Source of the DNA: Ruminococcus flavefaciens
GTDB taxonomy: Bacteria; Bacillota; Clostridia; Oscillospirales; Ruminococcaceae
Length of the DNA stretch: 64,000 nucleotides
Reading direction: 5' to 3'
Assembly: GCA_023667045.1 (NCBI GenBank)
Contig: JAMPAU010000008.1
Span: forward strand, 1-64,000
In this document: positions 8,489-18,823 of the stretch, one piece after another
Layout: every line of letters begins with the position of its first letter
How positions within the stretch are numbered: position 1 is the first letter of the stretch
The notes under the pieces: generated by a model
What the model was told of the DNA's origin: nothing
The model's database searches: none
Seen by the model: the letters and a program-made list of their open reading frames with translations, nothing else
Translations under genes and position numbers: made by a program

Positions 8489-11400
8489 TTACATATCAAG
8501 CCATACTCTCATATCGCTTTCTGCACCGCCTGTTGAAAGGTATGCATAGAATGTAAGTATCATTGTAGCATCAACAGCATCAGTCATGCCGTCGGAATTT
8601 ACATCTCCTGCCGACTTCTGACTTTCACTGAATGTTCCGCTACCACCTGTTGAAAGGTTTGCATATTCCACAAGAACCGCAGTAGCATCAATAGCATCTA
8701 TCATTCCGTCTCCATTAATATCTCCAAGAACTATTTCTGAATCGTTAATCTCGACAAAATTTCTGCTATATTTTTCTGCATATTCCTGTGCCGTTGAGTT
8801 TTTGTATCCGTAAATTGTGGCAGTCTCTGAGATTGTACTTTCAGAATTGTATATTTTACACTTAGGATTCTCTATTGTTATGCTTTCAAGATTTGAACAA
8901 TTTTCAAAAGCATCAAACTCAATATATGTAACACTATCAAAAATTGTTATTGATTTAAGAGAAGTACAATTTTCAAAAGTACCCTGTCTTATTTCTGTAA
9001 CACCATTAGGAATTACTATTGATTCAAGAGAAGTACAATTTTCAAAAGCTAAACTTCCTATTTTTGTAACCAAATTTGGAATTTTTATCAATTTAAGATT
9101 TGAACAATCTGCAAATGCACTTTCGCCGATATTTACAACACTGTCAGGAATTTCTATGCTTTCAAGGTTTGAACAACGTAAAAATGTTTGAGTGGAAATA
9201 TTAGTAATGCTGTTAGGAATTTTTACGCTTTTAAGATTTTTACAGCTTTCGAATGTGTGACCTCCAATACTTGTAACGCTATTAGGAATTATTATGCTCG
9301 TAAGTCCTGAACAAAAGCTAAATGCACCATGCTCAATGCATGTAACACCATCAGGAATAACAACATCTCCAGTACAGTTACTTCCATCAAGTAATATATT
9401 GTTTATAATAACAAGTGGATTTTCAGCACGTCTGTTATATAGCCACTGAGTGCCATAAAAAGCATCACCATCAATACTCGTAACACTTTCAGGAATTGTC
9501 ACATTTTCAAGACGTGAACATTTAAAAAATGCACAGCTATCAATAATTGTAACGCTGTCAGGAATCACTACGCTTTTGAGATTTGGACATTCTCTGAACG
9601 AATTCCAGCCAATGCTTGTAACTCCACTGGGAATCACTACGCTTTCAAGATTTAAAAATTTGTAAAATGCATAACTTCCAATTTCGGTTACAGGTAAACC
9701 TTCAATTTCAGCAGGAATCCTAATATCTGTTATATCATCTTTGTTACAACCTGTAATCTCTACATGGTCATTATATTTCTCATATAACAAATCAGAAACA
9801 GGTATTTCAGTGATTATAGTTGTTGAAGTTGTTGTAGGCTTTGCCGTCTTAGTTGTAGTAGAAGTCGTGGAGGTTGTTGTTGGTTTAGTTGTTGTAGAAG
9901 TCGTAGATGTCGTTATAGGTTTAGCTGTCGTGGTAGTGGTCGAAGTTGTAGATGTCGTTGTCGGCTTTGCTGTCGTGGTAGTGGTCGAAGTTGTAGATGT
10001 CGTTGTCGGCTTTGCTGTCGTGGTAGTGGTCGAAGTAGTAGAGGTTGTCGTTGGCTTAGCTGTAGTGGTTGTGGTCGAAGTAGTAGAGGTTGTCGTTGGC
10101 TTAGCTGTAGTGGTTGTGGTCGAAGTCGTAGAGGTTGTCGTTGGCTTAGCTGTTGTGGTTGTAGTCGAAGTTGTAGATGTCGTTGTCGGCTTTGCTGTCG
10201 TAGTAGTGGTCGAAGTCGTGGAGGTTGTTGTAGGTTTAGCTGTTGTGGTAGTGGTTGAAGTCGTGGAGGTCGTTGTCGGCTTTGCTGTCGTGACTGTAGT
10301 CGAAGTTGTGGAGGTTGTTGTTGGTTTAGTAGAAGTCGTTGAGGTCGTCGTTGTCTTTGCTGTTGTAATCGTAGTCGAAGTTGTAGATGTCGTTGTTGAA
10401 TTAGCCGTTGTAATAGACAAATCATCACTTATACTTATTACTCCTTTTTCAACTTTGAAAGAAACTTCTTCCATATTTATGTCAAAAGTTGAGCTTTTAT
10501 TTAATAAAATATCTATATCTGCATTCTCTTTGGTATTGTTTAATATTTTAAATGTAAGAACTGCAACAGTACCATTTCCACAATTATTTTTTGATGGATT
10601 ATCATCCCAAAAAACTTTACATGGTACTTTCTTTATATCACCTATTGTAAAAGTAGAACTACCCAATATTTTTCCATCAGAAACACTTATAAGTTCAAGT
10701 TTGTCTCTATCATAGTTAATATCAAAACTTAGGGCTATAATTCCTGGATTATTACTTATATTAATATTCACATCAATTGTTTCACCAGATTTACATGAAA
10801 CATTTTCTACTGATATACAACTTTCATTAGAAACTGCAACTGTAGTCGTTGTATTTATTGACGTATTTAAAGTTATTGTAGACTTAGCTGTTGTGGTTGT
10901 GTTCATTGTTTTTGTTGTAGTGGTTGTTGTAGAAGAAGTTGTTGTTTGTATAGTGTCAGGATTTTTTTCAAATTTTGCAGTTAAATTCAAGTCATTTTTC
11001 ACTACAAAGGTATATTCCTGCTCACTTGAAATCATTTTATCATTATCATCATACCAACCAATAAACACGCCATTTTCTGCTGAAACTGCTGTTAATGAAA
11101 TACTTGTTCCATTTAAATACATACCGCCGCCATAAACACCACCATATTCTTCGCTGTCGACAGAAACATTTACATCACTATATTGATTCATAACTTCATC
11201 GCCATTAACGTCAGAATCAGGTGTTATAATTTCATTATTAGTTGTCAAAGTATATTCAACATCAACAGGAATTATAGTTTCATTATCATTTACAGCTGGG
11301 ATTTCCGCAATATATGATTCCCCATTTGTTAATTCAAGGTCATAGTAATTGATAACTCTGTTAGTAAAACCTGTATAGTAGCTGTATTCATTTATTGAAT

Positions 11401-14400
11401 AATCAAGCAATCCGTCATCTGTGGCGATAATCTTGATTTCATAATCAGCATCAAACGGCAGGTATACTACTTTTCCCTCATTTTCTACTGAAGTTATAAT
11501 TGAACTGCCATCTATTTCCTGCGGTTCATCATCAATAATTTCTCCAACCAATTTATTATTACAATAAACTTCAATGTTTACAGGGCAATTAATGTAAATT
11601 GTTCTATAACCTATATTATTTAAATTATCTAAATTTCTTAATCTTCCATAAACTTCCTTTTCATTTTCAGAATAATTATTATTATAATTATTGTCAAATG
11701 ACATAAGCCATGCAAGACATATTTCTGGTTCATGAGTATGTAAACTATCAAAATTTTTCAAAATAGTAGCTGCATGGTTAGGATGAAAAACAGATAACAT
11801 TCCAATGATATTTGCTAAAGGTTTGACAGCATCTCCAACACTTGTTATTTCGGGATATGTACAATCATATTCATTGTTACATAACTCTTTTGCTTTGGAT
11901 GTTAAGGCATCTGTAGTTAAATCAACAACAACATTAAGTACTGGTATCTTTTGAAAACAGGCATCAGTAGCTGAGTTAAGCAAAAGTATCCATCCTTCTG
12001 CAAAGCTATCTGATTTATCCGAATCATTTAATAATTTCATTGTTTCACAAATAGCGTTTTGATAGTTGTCAACATAATTTTTTCTATTTTTCGCAATGTC
12101 AACAGTCAATATATTTACCAGTTCGTCAAAATAAACAGCTTGTGATTTATTGTTTTTTTCATCATCAACGAACTCAATACCACCCTTTGATTGAGGTATA
12201 CCATCATTAATCTCAGTTTCCAAATATGGAAAAGTATAATGAATCTTTTTCATTTTAAAGTTGTCAGAATAATTATCCAAACTATTTTTTAGAGTATTCA
12301 TCTGTATCATCATTCTTTCAACAAAAGTTTCATACTCCTTAGTTGCATTGACCTCAGCTAAACTTTCTGGTGACGGAAGGTGCAAATCAACTCCATATCT
12401 CACAAAATACCATTTTGGCATAGCTACCTTTGGTACAACATCATTATCATTAATAATATTAAATATATTAGTATATATTTTTTTAGGCTTCCAACTTTTG
12501 TTGACTTCAGTGTAATCTAATGCTTCATCTGCCACAGCACCACGAGGAGCTTCAAAGGTGTATGTAAATATATCTTCTGTCTTTAAGTTGCAATATATTA
12601 AGTCCTGACACACATCATCAAAATACGCACCAGTTAAATTTGCAGTTGCTCCGCCACGGCTATAGCCAACAATCCACAGCTTTATATTTTCACCATAAGC
12701 ATATTCTTTAAGATAATCTTCTACAAAGTCAATTACCTGGTCTCTTGCCTTATAAAATCCTGTATGTCTGCCTTTGTTCGGGTCATCATATCCTGAACCA
12801 TATCCAAGATTAAAGTTGCCTGCCCATTCTGCACCATAGTTTCCACCTCTTACAGCAACAGCTACTAACTTGTAATCCTGACCGCTGTAAGAAACATCTT
12901 TGCTTGCCGCAACTACACCAATAGTATCAGTGCCTTCTTTTTGTTTAAAAACGTCATTGGCTTCAAAATTTTCAAATCCTAAGCCGTTTTTGCCAACAAG
13001 CAGTTCTCTTGCATTCTGACTTTTCAATGTATAATCGTCAGTTTCATTACTTCCGTATGCAGACAACTCAAGACATAATGACATTGTTGATAAATTCGCA
13101 TTATAATTATATGAAGAATCTGCAAAATAATCATCACTATAATAACAGATTTCCTCTATATCAACTTTATTTTTATCTTTAGTTGCTGCATATTTAAAAG
13201 TTTTCTCATTAGATAAACTTCTTGTAACCTGCAAAATCTTTTCCTGAGCAGGAGTTTTTACAGAAATATAATCTGTAATATAATCTCTGTCACAAGATAC
13301 ACTTACAATAAATTCTGCTGATTTTCCATTATCCGCAATATTGTAAGATGTTTTATATGTAGCACGATCTGTTAAATCACCTGTTTCAATGGAACTAATT
13401 TCTATTGACTTCAAAAATGACTCTAGGTATTCTACATCATTCTCATCTATGGTAACATTGAATTTCACATCTTTTGTTACAACATCTTCAAGCCCCTCAC
13501 AACTAACTGTAAGATTGGCATAATGATTATATGCATTGCCTGTTGTAGAATTTGGCAGAACTAATTCAGGTTCCACATCAACAAAAATAGTCTTAGCTTC
13601 TGAATCAATATCTGGAACTGAAATCGTGAAATCATACTTACCAACTTTTCGTGGCAATACATTTACCATTATAGTTGCACTTGAATTATCTGATGCATAT
13701 AAAATACTTGGTTCAGATAATTCAAATAAATCTTCATCATATTCTATCTTTAAATTTTCTAATTCATCTTCTATATTTTGAGAATTTTTAGCATGATATG
13801 TAAAAATAAAATATGATTCTTTGTTAATAACACAAGTTTTATTATCAGCATAAAAATATGCATCTTGTGTAGGCAATGATGCTGGAGTAGATGGAATTTC
13901 TATTTTTGTAGGAACAGGATTATTCTCTGTTGAGCCATCACCAAGTTGTCCATATTCATTATTGCCCCACATATACAAACTTCCGTCATTGGTTATAGCA
14001 GCACTGTGTGCATATCCAAGACTTACGACATTTACATTATCCATAATATCTTCAGGAGTTTGACTATTATTTAATGTTCTGTTTCCGAGCTGTCCATAAT
14101 TGTTAAGTCCCCATGTAAAAAGAGTTCCATCTTTAGTTATAGCAGCAGAATGATTATATCCTAAACTTGCAGATTGTACATCTGGTAAGATACCTACTAA
14201 ATTTTCATTAGTATATTCAATTTTTATTCCATCTTCAGTTTTAATCCACGTTTCTTTAGCTGCAAATAGTACATCAGTTTCTTCTGTATGTATTATTCCA
14301 GCACATCTATCATAATCTAAATAAACATTTTTGAATTTTTCTGGTTCTTGATTCCAACCTACATGGTTATCAGCCCAGTCAAACATTAGATTATCATCTG

Positions 14401-15514
14401 TAAATACAGTTCCAGATGTATCTCCAACAACTACATATTTTACGTTATTTTTCAATCTTCCAGCGTAAATATCTCGATCGCTATAATCAAACATAACAGG
14501 AACTGAACTATCTACTATTTTACCTGCCTCTTTTAGATAGTTATATCCCCAAACATATAAATTTCCATCATTTGTTACAGCTGCACTGTAATTTTCACCA
14601 AGAGCCACATATTTTACATTACTCATAATTTTCACTGGAGATAAAATGTTTTCGTGTGTGCCATTACCTACTTGACCACTTTCATTTTTTCCCCACATAT
14701 AAAGATTGCCTTCTTCGGTTATAGCTGCACTATGATTATTACCAAGACTTACAAACTTTACGTTATCCATAATTTTTATAGGCACAGCAGAACTATCTGT
14801 AGTTCCGTTTCCGAGCTGTCCATATTCATTATTCCCCCACATCCATAAACTACCATCTTCTGAAATATATGCAGTATGATTATCACCAAGACTAATATTG
14901 TTTCTATATAAATCTGTTGTTGTAGTTGTTGCTGAAATAATTGTAGAAGTTGTAGTTTTTGTTGTAGTTTGAGTTACAATAAGTTCTTCATCAAAATTAT
15001 CTGTTGTTTTTGCAAATAATTTTTGCATTTTCTGAGTATAGTTCGGCGATTCATAGACAGTACACAACGGACTGAATGTATCACTGTCAATAAGGAACAC
15101 TCTGAGATAGAAATATTGTGGCATATTATCAATTTTTATAGTTACTTCTGCCAAATCATTCTCAGGCGTTACTTCTGTGCTACCTGATGCAATCATAAGT
15201 TCTTTGCTTTCATCGTATATTACTACAAGCATTGTACATAATTCAAGTGTTTCATATTCAACTGTTACTATATTATCAGTAACCTCTGCCGAAAACACAT
15301 TAAAACCATTATTGCTTTCCTGCTCCTCAACTTCATTTACAATTTCATCGGACAAAAGTTGACCAAATGAATTTGTTCCATTAACAGAAATATCATTTTC
15401 AATTTTTTGTACATTTGTTTCTAAAGTTGGTTCAGTGGCATATACAGTAAATGAGCTGCACAGAAACGTAAACATTAGTACTAACGAAACAAATGCTGAT
15501 AACATCCTTTTCAT
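8489..15514 (-). CDS. Giant secreted mosaic protein: RCC1 repeats, lipase-like domain, cohesin, Thr-rich linker, LRR, dockerin
   Basis: This 2341-residue exported protein starts with a signal peptide (MKRMLSAFVSLVLMFTFLCS). Next come RCC1-type propeller repeats (about 205-540, each with DG-LY-WG and YGQLG cores), then an alpha/beta-hydrolase of the class 3 lipase type with nucleophile motif GYSRGG (about 949-954) and a later NDNDVVPK acid-site motif. After an InlB-like repeat comes a cohesin (about 1560-1695), a Thr-rich linker of tandem 15-residue units (about 1700-1895), BspA-type LRR_5 repeats (about 1905-2245) and a C-terminal two-repeat dockerin (about 2258-2341). Carrying both cohesin and dockerin makes it scaffoldin-like: it could bridge cellulosomal partners while binding targets through the LRR and RCC1 parts. 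It is the second gene of an operon, 37 bp behind 15552-18668, with AGGAG before the ATG. Substrate and partners are unknown. Confidence 0.88.
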   Translation of the reverse strand: MKRMLSAFVSLVLMFTFLCSSFTVYATEPTLETNVQKIENDISVNGTNSFGQLLSDEIVNEVEEQESNNGFNVFSAEVTDNIVTVEYETLELCTMLVVIYDESKELMIASGSTEVTPENDLAEVTIKIDNMPQYFYLRVFLIDSDTFSPLCTVYESPNYTQKMQKLFAKTTDNFDEELIVTQTTTKTTTSTIISATTTTTDLYRNNISLGDNHTAYISEDGSLWMWGNNEYGQLGNGTTDSSAVPIKIMDNVKFVSLGNNHSAAITEEGNLYMWGKNESGQVGNGTHENILSPVKIMSNVKYVALGENYSAAVTNDGNLYVWGYNYLKEAGKIVDSSVPVMFDYSDRDIYAGRLKNNVKYVVVGDTSGTVFTDDNLMFDWADNHVGWNQEPEKFKNVYLDYDRCAGIIHTEETDVLFAAKETWIKTEDGIKIEYTNENLVGILPDVQSASLGYNHSAAITKDGTLFTWGLNNYGQLGNRTLNNSQTPEDIMDNVNVVSLGYAHSAAITNDGSLYMWGNNEYGQLGDGSTENNPVPTKIEIPSTPASLPTQDAYFYADNKTCVINKESYFIFTYHAKNSQNIEDELENLKIEYDEDLFELSEPSILYASDNSSATIMVNVLPRKVGKYDFTISVPDIDSEAKTIFVDVEPELVLPNSTTGNAYNHYANLTVSCEGLEDVVTKDVKFNVTIDENDVEYLESFLKSIEISSIETGDLTDRATYKTSYNIADNGKSAEFIVSVSCDRDYITDYISVKTPAQEKILQVTRSLSNEKTFKYAATKDKNKVDIEEICYYSDDYFADSSYNYNANLSTMSLCLELSAYGSNETDDYTLKSQNARELLVGKNGLGFENFEANDVFKQKEGTDTIGVVAASKDVSYSGQDYKLVAVAVRGGNYGAEWAGNFNLGYGSGYDDPNKGRHTGFYKARDQVIDFVEDYLKEYAYGENIKLWIVGYSRGGATANLTGAYFDDVCQDLIYCNLKTEDIFTYTFEAPRGAVADEALDYTEVNKSWKPKKIYTNIFNIINDNDVVPKVAMPKWYFVRYGVDLHLPSPESLAEVNATKEYETFVERMMIQMNTLKNSLDNYSDNFKMKKIHYTFPYLETEINDGIPQSKGGIEFVDDEKNNKSQAVYFDELVNILTVDIAKNRKNYVDNYQNAICETMKLLNDSDKSDSFAEGWILLLNSATDACFQKIPVLNVVVDLTTDALTSKAKELCNNEYDCTYPEITSVGDAVKPLANIIGMLSVFHPNHAATILKNFDSLHTHEPEICLAWLMSFDNNYNNNYSENEKEVYGRLRNLDNLNNIGYRTIYINCPVNIEVYCNNKLVGEIIDDEPQEIDGSSIITSVENEGKVVYLPFDADYEIKIIATDDGLLDYSINEYSYYTGFTNRVINYYDLELTNGESYIAEIPAVNDNETIIPVDVEYTLTTNNEIITPDSDVNGDEVMNQYSDVNVSVDSEEYGGVYGGGMYLNGTSISLTAVSAENGVFIGWYDDNDKMISSEQEYTFVVKNDLNLTAKFEKNPDTIQTTTSSTTTTTTKTMNTTTTAKSTITLNTSINTTTTVAVSNESCISVENVSCKSGETIDVNINISNNPGIIALSFDINYDRDKLELISVSDGKILGSSTFTIGDIKKVPCKVFWDDNPSKNNCGNGTVAVLTFKILNNTKENADIDILLNKSSTFDINMEEVSFKVEKGVISISDDLSITTANSTTTSTTSTTITTAKTTTTSTTSTKPTTTSTTSTTVTTAKPTTTSTTSTTTTTAKPTTTSTTSTTTTTAKPTTTSTTSTTTTTAKPTTTSTTSTTTTTAKPTTTSTTSTTTTTAKPTTTSTTSTTTTTAKPTTTSTTSTTTTTAKPTTTSTTSTTTTTAKPITTSTTSTTTKPTTTSTTSTTTKTAKPTTTSTTIITEIPVSDLLYEKYNDHVEITGCNKDDITDIRIPAEIEGLPVTEIGSYAFYKFLNLESVVIPSGVTSIGWNSFRECPNLKSVVIPDSVTIIDSCAFFKCSRLENVTIPESVTSIDGDAFYGTQWLYNRRAENPLVIINNILLDGSNCTGDVVIPDGVTCIEHGAFSFCSGLTSIIIPNSVTSIGGHTFESCKNLKSVKIPNSITNISTQTFLRCSNLESIEIPDSVVNIGESAFADCSNLKLIKIPNLVTKIGSLAFENCTSLESIVIPNGVTEIRQGTFENCTSLKSITIFDSVTYIEFDAFENCSNLESITIENPKCKIYNSESTISETATIYGYKNSTAQEYAEKYSRNFVEINDSEIVLGDINGDGMIDAIDATAVLVEYANLSTGGSGTFSESQKSAGDVNSDGMTDAVDATMILTFYAYLSTGGAESDMRVWLDM
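9910..10335 (-). repeat. Tandem 45-bp coding repeat (Thr-rich linker)
   Basis: About nine near-identical 45-bp units encode the 15-residue unit AKPTTTSTTSTTTTT within the giant secreted protein, flanked by more diverged copies. Because 45 is a multiple of three, changes in copy number would lengthen or shorten the linker without shifting the frame. The linker is likely O-glycosylated. Confidence 0.8.
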
Positions 15515-15551
15515 AATATTACTCCTTTCTATAAATCATATAACGATATAA

Positions 15552-18500
15552 TTAACTATCCGCATAAATTCTTCTAATTAATACAACATCCTTTAAATTT
15601 ATTTCATTATCATCATTTACATCAGCAGCATTTTTATTTATAGAAACATCTAAATTTCCTGCGTAATAACGTCTAACTAAAATGACATCTTTTAAATCAA
15701 CCACACCATCTGAATTAACATCACCTGAAGTACTTTTTTCTGTAGTGGCAGTAGTCGTTGCTATAGTTGTAGATATTGTGGTATCAGTTGAAGTTGTAGT
15801 TAAAGAAGTATTAGTGGTATTCACATCATCAAGGGAATTTTCGATAATATTATAAGGGTTTATTTGATAAAGATTAACAGATGAATTATCTGTAACATAC
15901 CACTTTACAGTATCATCAGATGTCATTATCGGTTGACAATCAGATAGTCGTATATTATTAAATATTGTTTTAGGCTGAATAGTATTTCCATTTTCATCTA
16001 CTGTTATTGCCTTAACATATACATTTGAATTAGAATTATTATATTCTTCCCACATAATTAGAAACATATCTGAAGAAATACTAATCATCTGTGGGGTTCT
16101 AACCGAAATGTTGTCTTTTTCATTATAAGATGTAAGATATATACAAGATGAGTTTTTCAAGTTTTTATCTACCACAGAAAGGAATATGTTTCGTTGTCCA
16201 TCTGACGAATAATTTTCTGCGGACATATCCACAGAAATTCCAACAACAAGACATTTATTTTCAGAAAGCTGAAATCCACCAATGGATACTCCGGTATCAT
16301 TATTCCCATGATTTCCTTTAATTTCCAATACATTTTTTGTTAAAACATCAGTAATATCATCACTATTACTACATTTACTTATAGTAATTGCACGAGGCTC
16401 TGCATCACCATGGTCACAGCGATACACAGTTTCATCATAATCAACTGATATAAACTGATTGAAAGAGTGACTTACATATCCATATTCATTAGAAGAAACA
16501 CCATAAATAGAGTCAAGAACCCTCATATCATCTTCATCTATTACAAATGTCATATTTGCTTGATGATTAAGTCCATCTAAAGCCGCATACATTATATGCG
16601 AAGTATGAATAAAAAGCTTATTATTCTTTTCAGACATACGCAATGAGCCAGATTCAAATGGTACAACCGTATTAGAACCATATATAGAATTAGTCTTTAT
16701 TAATTCCCAGTCTTTGTTATATTTCAAAACACGTATAACTTCAGTATTTCTGTCTTCATTTAAATTTTCTTGTCCCACTATAATATAATTTGCATTACTG
16801 CCATGAAAAAATCCACCAAAAATAGGCAATGGCATTTCAAGAGAATAAGAAAAAAGCAATTCACCATCAAAAGAATAATCTTCAATAATAATTTCATCAT
16901 TAATATATTCTAAACGAGTAATTTTTCCATTATTTTCAAATAAATAAGATTTTACAGTTGATGAATATACATTATAATCATTATTTGAAATATTATTACT
17001 GATTTTTCCTTGTAATTTTATATTTATTTTATTTACTTTATCAATTTTAGACGTTGTAATTGAATTACCTGTTGTAGTAGAAACTATAGAAGTAGTTGTA
17101 GGTTCAGAAATTGTTGTTGCATTCGTTGTTGTGGTAGTGGTGCTTATAGAAGTTATTATAGGTTCAGTAATAACTATTTCAGGTACATTTTCGATACTTT
17201 TAAATTCATAGTATGTATATTTTTTAGCATATGCTTGAGCTGTCGAGTTTTCATATCCATATATAGTTCCTCTGTCCATAAAATTGTAATTAATTTCACA
17301 TTCAGGATTTAATATTGTTATTTCTCTTAAACCAGAATTAGCAAATGCATCAGTCTCAATTCTTGTTACACTATTTGGAATTACTATTGACTTTAAGCCA
17401 GAACAATACCAAAATGCACCATTACCAATGTTTTTAACCCCATTAGACATTGTTACTGATGTTAAATCTTCACAATAACGAAATGAATAATCTCCAATAT
17501 TTGTAACACTATCTGGAATAATAATATCTCCTGAGCAAGTTTCCCCGTCAATTAAAATTCCGTTTACAATAACCAATGGATTTTCTTTCTGCTTTGCTTT
17601 AAGCCATGAAGTAGCATAAAATGCACGAGAACCTATTTCTGCAATATTATCGGAAATCGTTACTGATGTCAAATTTTTACAATAAGCAAATGCACTATCT
17701 CCAATGCTTGTAATACTATCGGGAATTGTTACTGATATTAAACGTTCACAATCAAAAAACGCACTACCTGCAATACTTGTTATATCTTCTGGAATAACAA
17801 CATTACCTGAACAAAATTTTCCATCAATTAAAATTCCATTTACAATAACTAATGGATTTTCTTTCTTCCTTTCTTCAAGCCACAAAGTATTATAGAATGC
17901 ATTTGCTCCAATACTTGTTACACTGTTTGGAATTGTCACTGATGTTAAGCCTGAAAAATATCCCGTAAGAAGATTCCACTCACTACAATAAGCAAATGCA
18001 TAATCTCCAATACTTTTAACACTATCGGGAATTATTACTTCTGGTAATCGGCGACAATACTCAAATGCAAAATTTCCAATACCTATAACACTATTAGGAA
18101 TAGTTACTGATGTTAAATCGTAACATTCATAAAATGCATAATCGCCAATACTTGTAACTCCCTTTGGAATCGTTATTGACGTTAAGCTTGAACATTTACT
18201 AAATGCCTTTTCCCCAATAACTGTCACACTGTCAGGAATGATTATCGATGTTAAACTTGAACATTCATTAAATGTATAATCTTCAATACTTGTAACTCCC
18301 TTTGGAATTGTTACTGTTGTTAAACTTGAACATTTATTAAATGTATGTCTTCCAATACTTATTACACTATCTGGAATTATTACTGATATTAAGTTTGAAT
18401 ATTTATAAAATGCATAATCACAAATTTTTGTAACTTTTATACCATTGATTTTTTCCGGAATAACAATCTCTGTTGCGGATTCGTCACAGCCTGTAATTTC

Positions 18501-18668
18501 AATATAGTCATCATAGTTTCTGTATGTAATATTTTCATATGTTCCTAATATATAATCAGCTGCAGCTACTATAATCATAGGATTGTCTTTAATCATATTA
18601 ACGGACGGTAGAATTCTGCATACAATACAGCAAGCTACAATAACTGCAAAAATTTTCTTTACATTCAT
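15552..18668 (-). CDS. Secreted BspA-type LRR protein with C-terminal dockerin
   Basis: The protein has 1038 residues with an N-terminal signal peptide (MNVKKIFAVIVACCIVCRIL) and GGAGG 8 bases before the ATG. BspA-like LRR_5 repeats fill about residues 50-470, each with IPxSVTSIGxxAF-type cores, twice interrupted by the unit ENPLVIVNGILIDG. A Thr/Ser linker (about 510-545) leads to an unrecognised, probably beta-rich region (about 550-950). A second Thr linker is followed by a dockerin with two calcium loops (GDVNSDGVVDLKDV and ADVNDDNEINLKDV). The dockerin type (LKDVxLxRR) differs from that of the downstream gene (DAVDATxIL), so the two may dock onto different cohesins. It is the first gene of the operon and lies 58 bp from the putative invertible segment. 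Confidence 0.88.
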   Translation of the reverse strand: MNVKKIFAVIVACCIVCRILPSVNMIKDNPMIIVAAADYILGTYENITYRNYDDYIEITGCDESATEIVIPEKINGIKVTKICDYAFYKYSNLISVIIPDSVISIGRHTFNKCSSLTTVTIPKGVTSIEDYTFNECSSLTSIIIPDSVTVIGEKAFSKCSSLTSITIPKGVTSIGDYAFYECYDLTSVTIPNSVIGIGNFAFEYCRRLPEVIIPDSVKSIGDYAFAYCSEWNLLTGYFSGLTSVTIPNSVTSIGANAFYNTLWLEERKKENPLVIVNGILIDGKFCSGNVVIPEDITSIAGSAFFDCERLISVTIPDSITSIGDSAFAYCKNLTSVTISDNIAEIGSRAFYATSWLKAKQKENPLVIVNGILIDGETCSGDIIIPDSVTNIGDYSFRYCEDLTSVTMSNGVKNIGNGAFWYCSGLKSIVIPNSVTRIETDAFANSGLREITILNPECEINYNFMDRGTIYGYENSTAQAYAKKYTYYEFKSIENVPEIVITEPIITSISTTTTTTNATTISEPTTTSIVSTTTGNSITTSKIDKVNKINIKLQGKISNNISNNDYNVYSSTVKSYLFENNGKITRLEYINDEIIIEDYSFDGELLFSYSLEMPLPIFGGFFHGSNANYIIVGQENLNEDRNTEVIRVLKYNKDWELIKTNSIYGSNTVVPFESGSLRMSEKNNKLFIHTSHIMYAALDGLNHQANMTFVIDEDDMRVLDSIYGVSSNEYGYVSHSFNQFISVDYDETVYRCDHGDAEPRAITISKCSNSDDITDVLTKNVLEIKGNHGNNDTGVSIGGFQLSENKCLVVGISVDMSAENYSSDGQRNIFLSVVDKNLKNSSCIYLTSYNEKDNISVRTPQMISISSDMFLIMWEEYNNSNSNVYVKAITVDENGNTIQPKTIFNNIRLSDCQPIMTSDDTVKWYVTDNSSVNLYQINPYNIIENSLDDVNTTNTSLTTTSTDTTISTTIATTTATTEKSTSGDVNSDGVVDLKDVILVRRYYAGNLDVSINKNAADVNDDNEINLKDVVLIRRIYADS

Positions 18669-18725
18669 TATAAAACCTCCATTTCAATATCTGCTCATTT
18701 TGTGGTATAATAAGATATGAACAGC

Positions 18726-18745
18726 TTTCGTAAATTTTAATCCTT
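18726..18745 (-). repeat. Left 20-bp inverted repeat of a putative invertible segment
   Basis: On the minus strand this reads AAGGATTAAAATTTACGAAA, identical to the plus-strand sequence at 20099-20118. The pair brackets the recombinase gene and a promoter. This copy sits 58 bp upstream of the start codon of the LRR/dockerin gene at 18668. Confidence 0.7.
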
Positions 18746-18823
18746 ACTGATAATCAGACATTTTTTATTGAAATACAGATATATTTTAAAGCGAATTGAC
18801 GGAATTTCTGACGGCTGAAAAAA

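Noticed and set aside
9910..10335. Regular 45-bp periodicity that could look like a CRISPR array
   Set aside because: Units are contiguous with no unique spacers and encode a Thr-rich linker within an open frame. No cas genes are present.
9741..10715. 324-codon plus-strand open frame rich in Val, and a Gln/Arg-rich minus frame at 9913-10428
   Set aside because: Both are antisense or out-of-frame readings of the Thr-rich tandem repeat in the giant secreted protein; repeats keep all frames open.
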